From: Lachnoclostridium sp. UBA2905 | GTDB lineage: Bacteria; Bacillota; Clostridia; Lachnospirales; Lachnospiraceae | Reading direction: 5' to 3' | Assembly (NCBI GenBank): GCA_002349525.1 | Contig: DEDL01000010.1 | Span: 74,224-80,088 of the forward strand | DNA length: 5,865 nucleotides | Part shown: positions 5,810 to 5,865 of the stretch, in pieces | Layout of the letters: every line of letters begins with the position of its first letter | Position numbering within the stretch: the stretch's first letter is position 1 | Translations under genes and position numbers: made by a program | Notes under the pieces: model-generated | Databases searched by the model: none | What the model was told of the DNA's origin: nothing | The model's input: the letters and a program-made list of their open reading frames with translations, nothing else

Positions 5810-5865
5810 GTAGTAGAATCATATACATAAGCGTGGGAACGTCGAAAGATGGTACTAGAACAAGG

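Overview
The window reads as chromosomal DNA from a low-G+C Clostridia-type Firmicute, most likely a Lachnospiraceae-like gut bacterium. This is inferred from AT-rich codon use, Bacillus/Clostridium-type Shine-Dalgarno sequences, sigma-A-type promoters, a TTG start, and the protein styles. The species cannot be named from the sequence. All four genes are on the + strand.

Left part (1-1867): a two-gene operon resembling a HipA-family toxin-antitoxin system with an unusual layout. The first gene (277-1083, TTG start) is a compact HipA/HipT-like kinase without the usual HipA N-terminal subdomain. The second gene overlaps it by 14 bp (1070-1867). Its protein appears to carry an N-terminal HipS/HipA-N1-like region, a DUF2442-like middle domain and a C-terminal excisionase-type helix-turn-helix. 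I infer that HipS-like and HipB-like functions are fused in one protein and that the toxin is encoded first. Upstream are two near-identical 18-bp palindromes exactly 42 bp apart, each overlapping a -35-like TTGACG. They are a good candidate for the operon's own operator.

Centre and right (1868-5865): two housekeeping translation genes. miaB (2271-3689) encodes the radical-SAM tRNA methylthiotransferase and has an excellent promoter at 2095-2123. prfC (4022-5608) encodes peptide chain release factor 3. A perfect 15-bp-stem terminator at 5765-5809 follows prfC. No convincing terminator lies between the operon and miaB or between miaB and prfC.

The most striking structural property is that every intergenic space is built largely of short tandem repeats, each array different in sequence and unit length (20, 42, 38, 18, 34, about 39 and 13 bp). 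The arrays abut or include gene ends. The miaB 3' end with its stop codon is duplicated downstream. The last unit of the 18-bp array supplies the miaB ribosome binding site. The 38-bp units carry promoter-like boxes and may derive from the 3' end of the second toxin-antitoxin gene. The coding regions show no such arrays. Several long open frames in these spaces exist only because repeats of 18 or about 39 bp preserve a reading frame.
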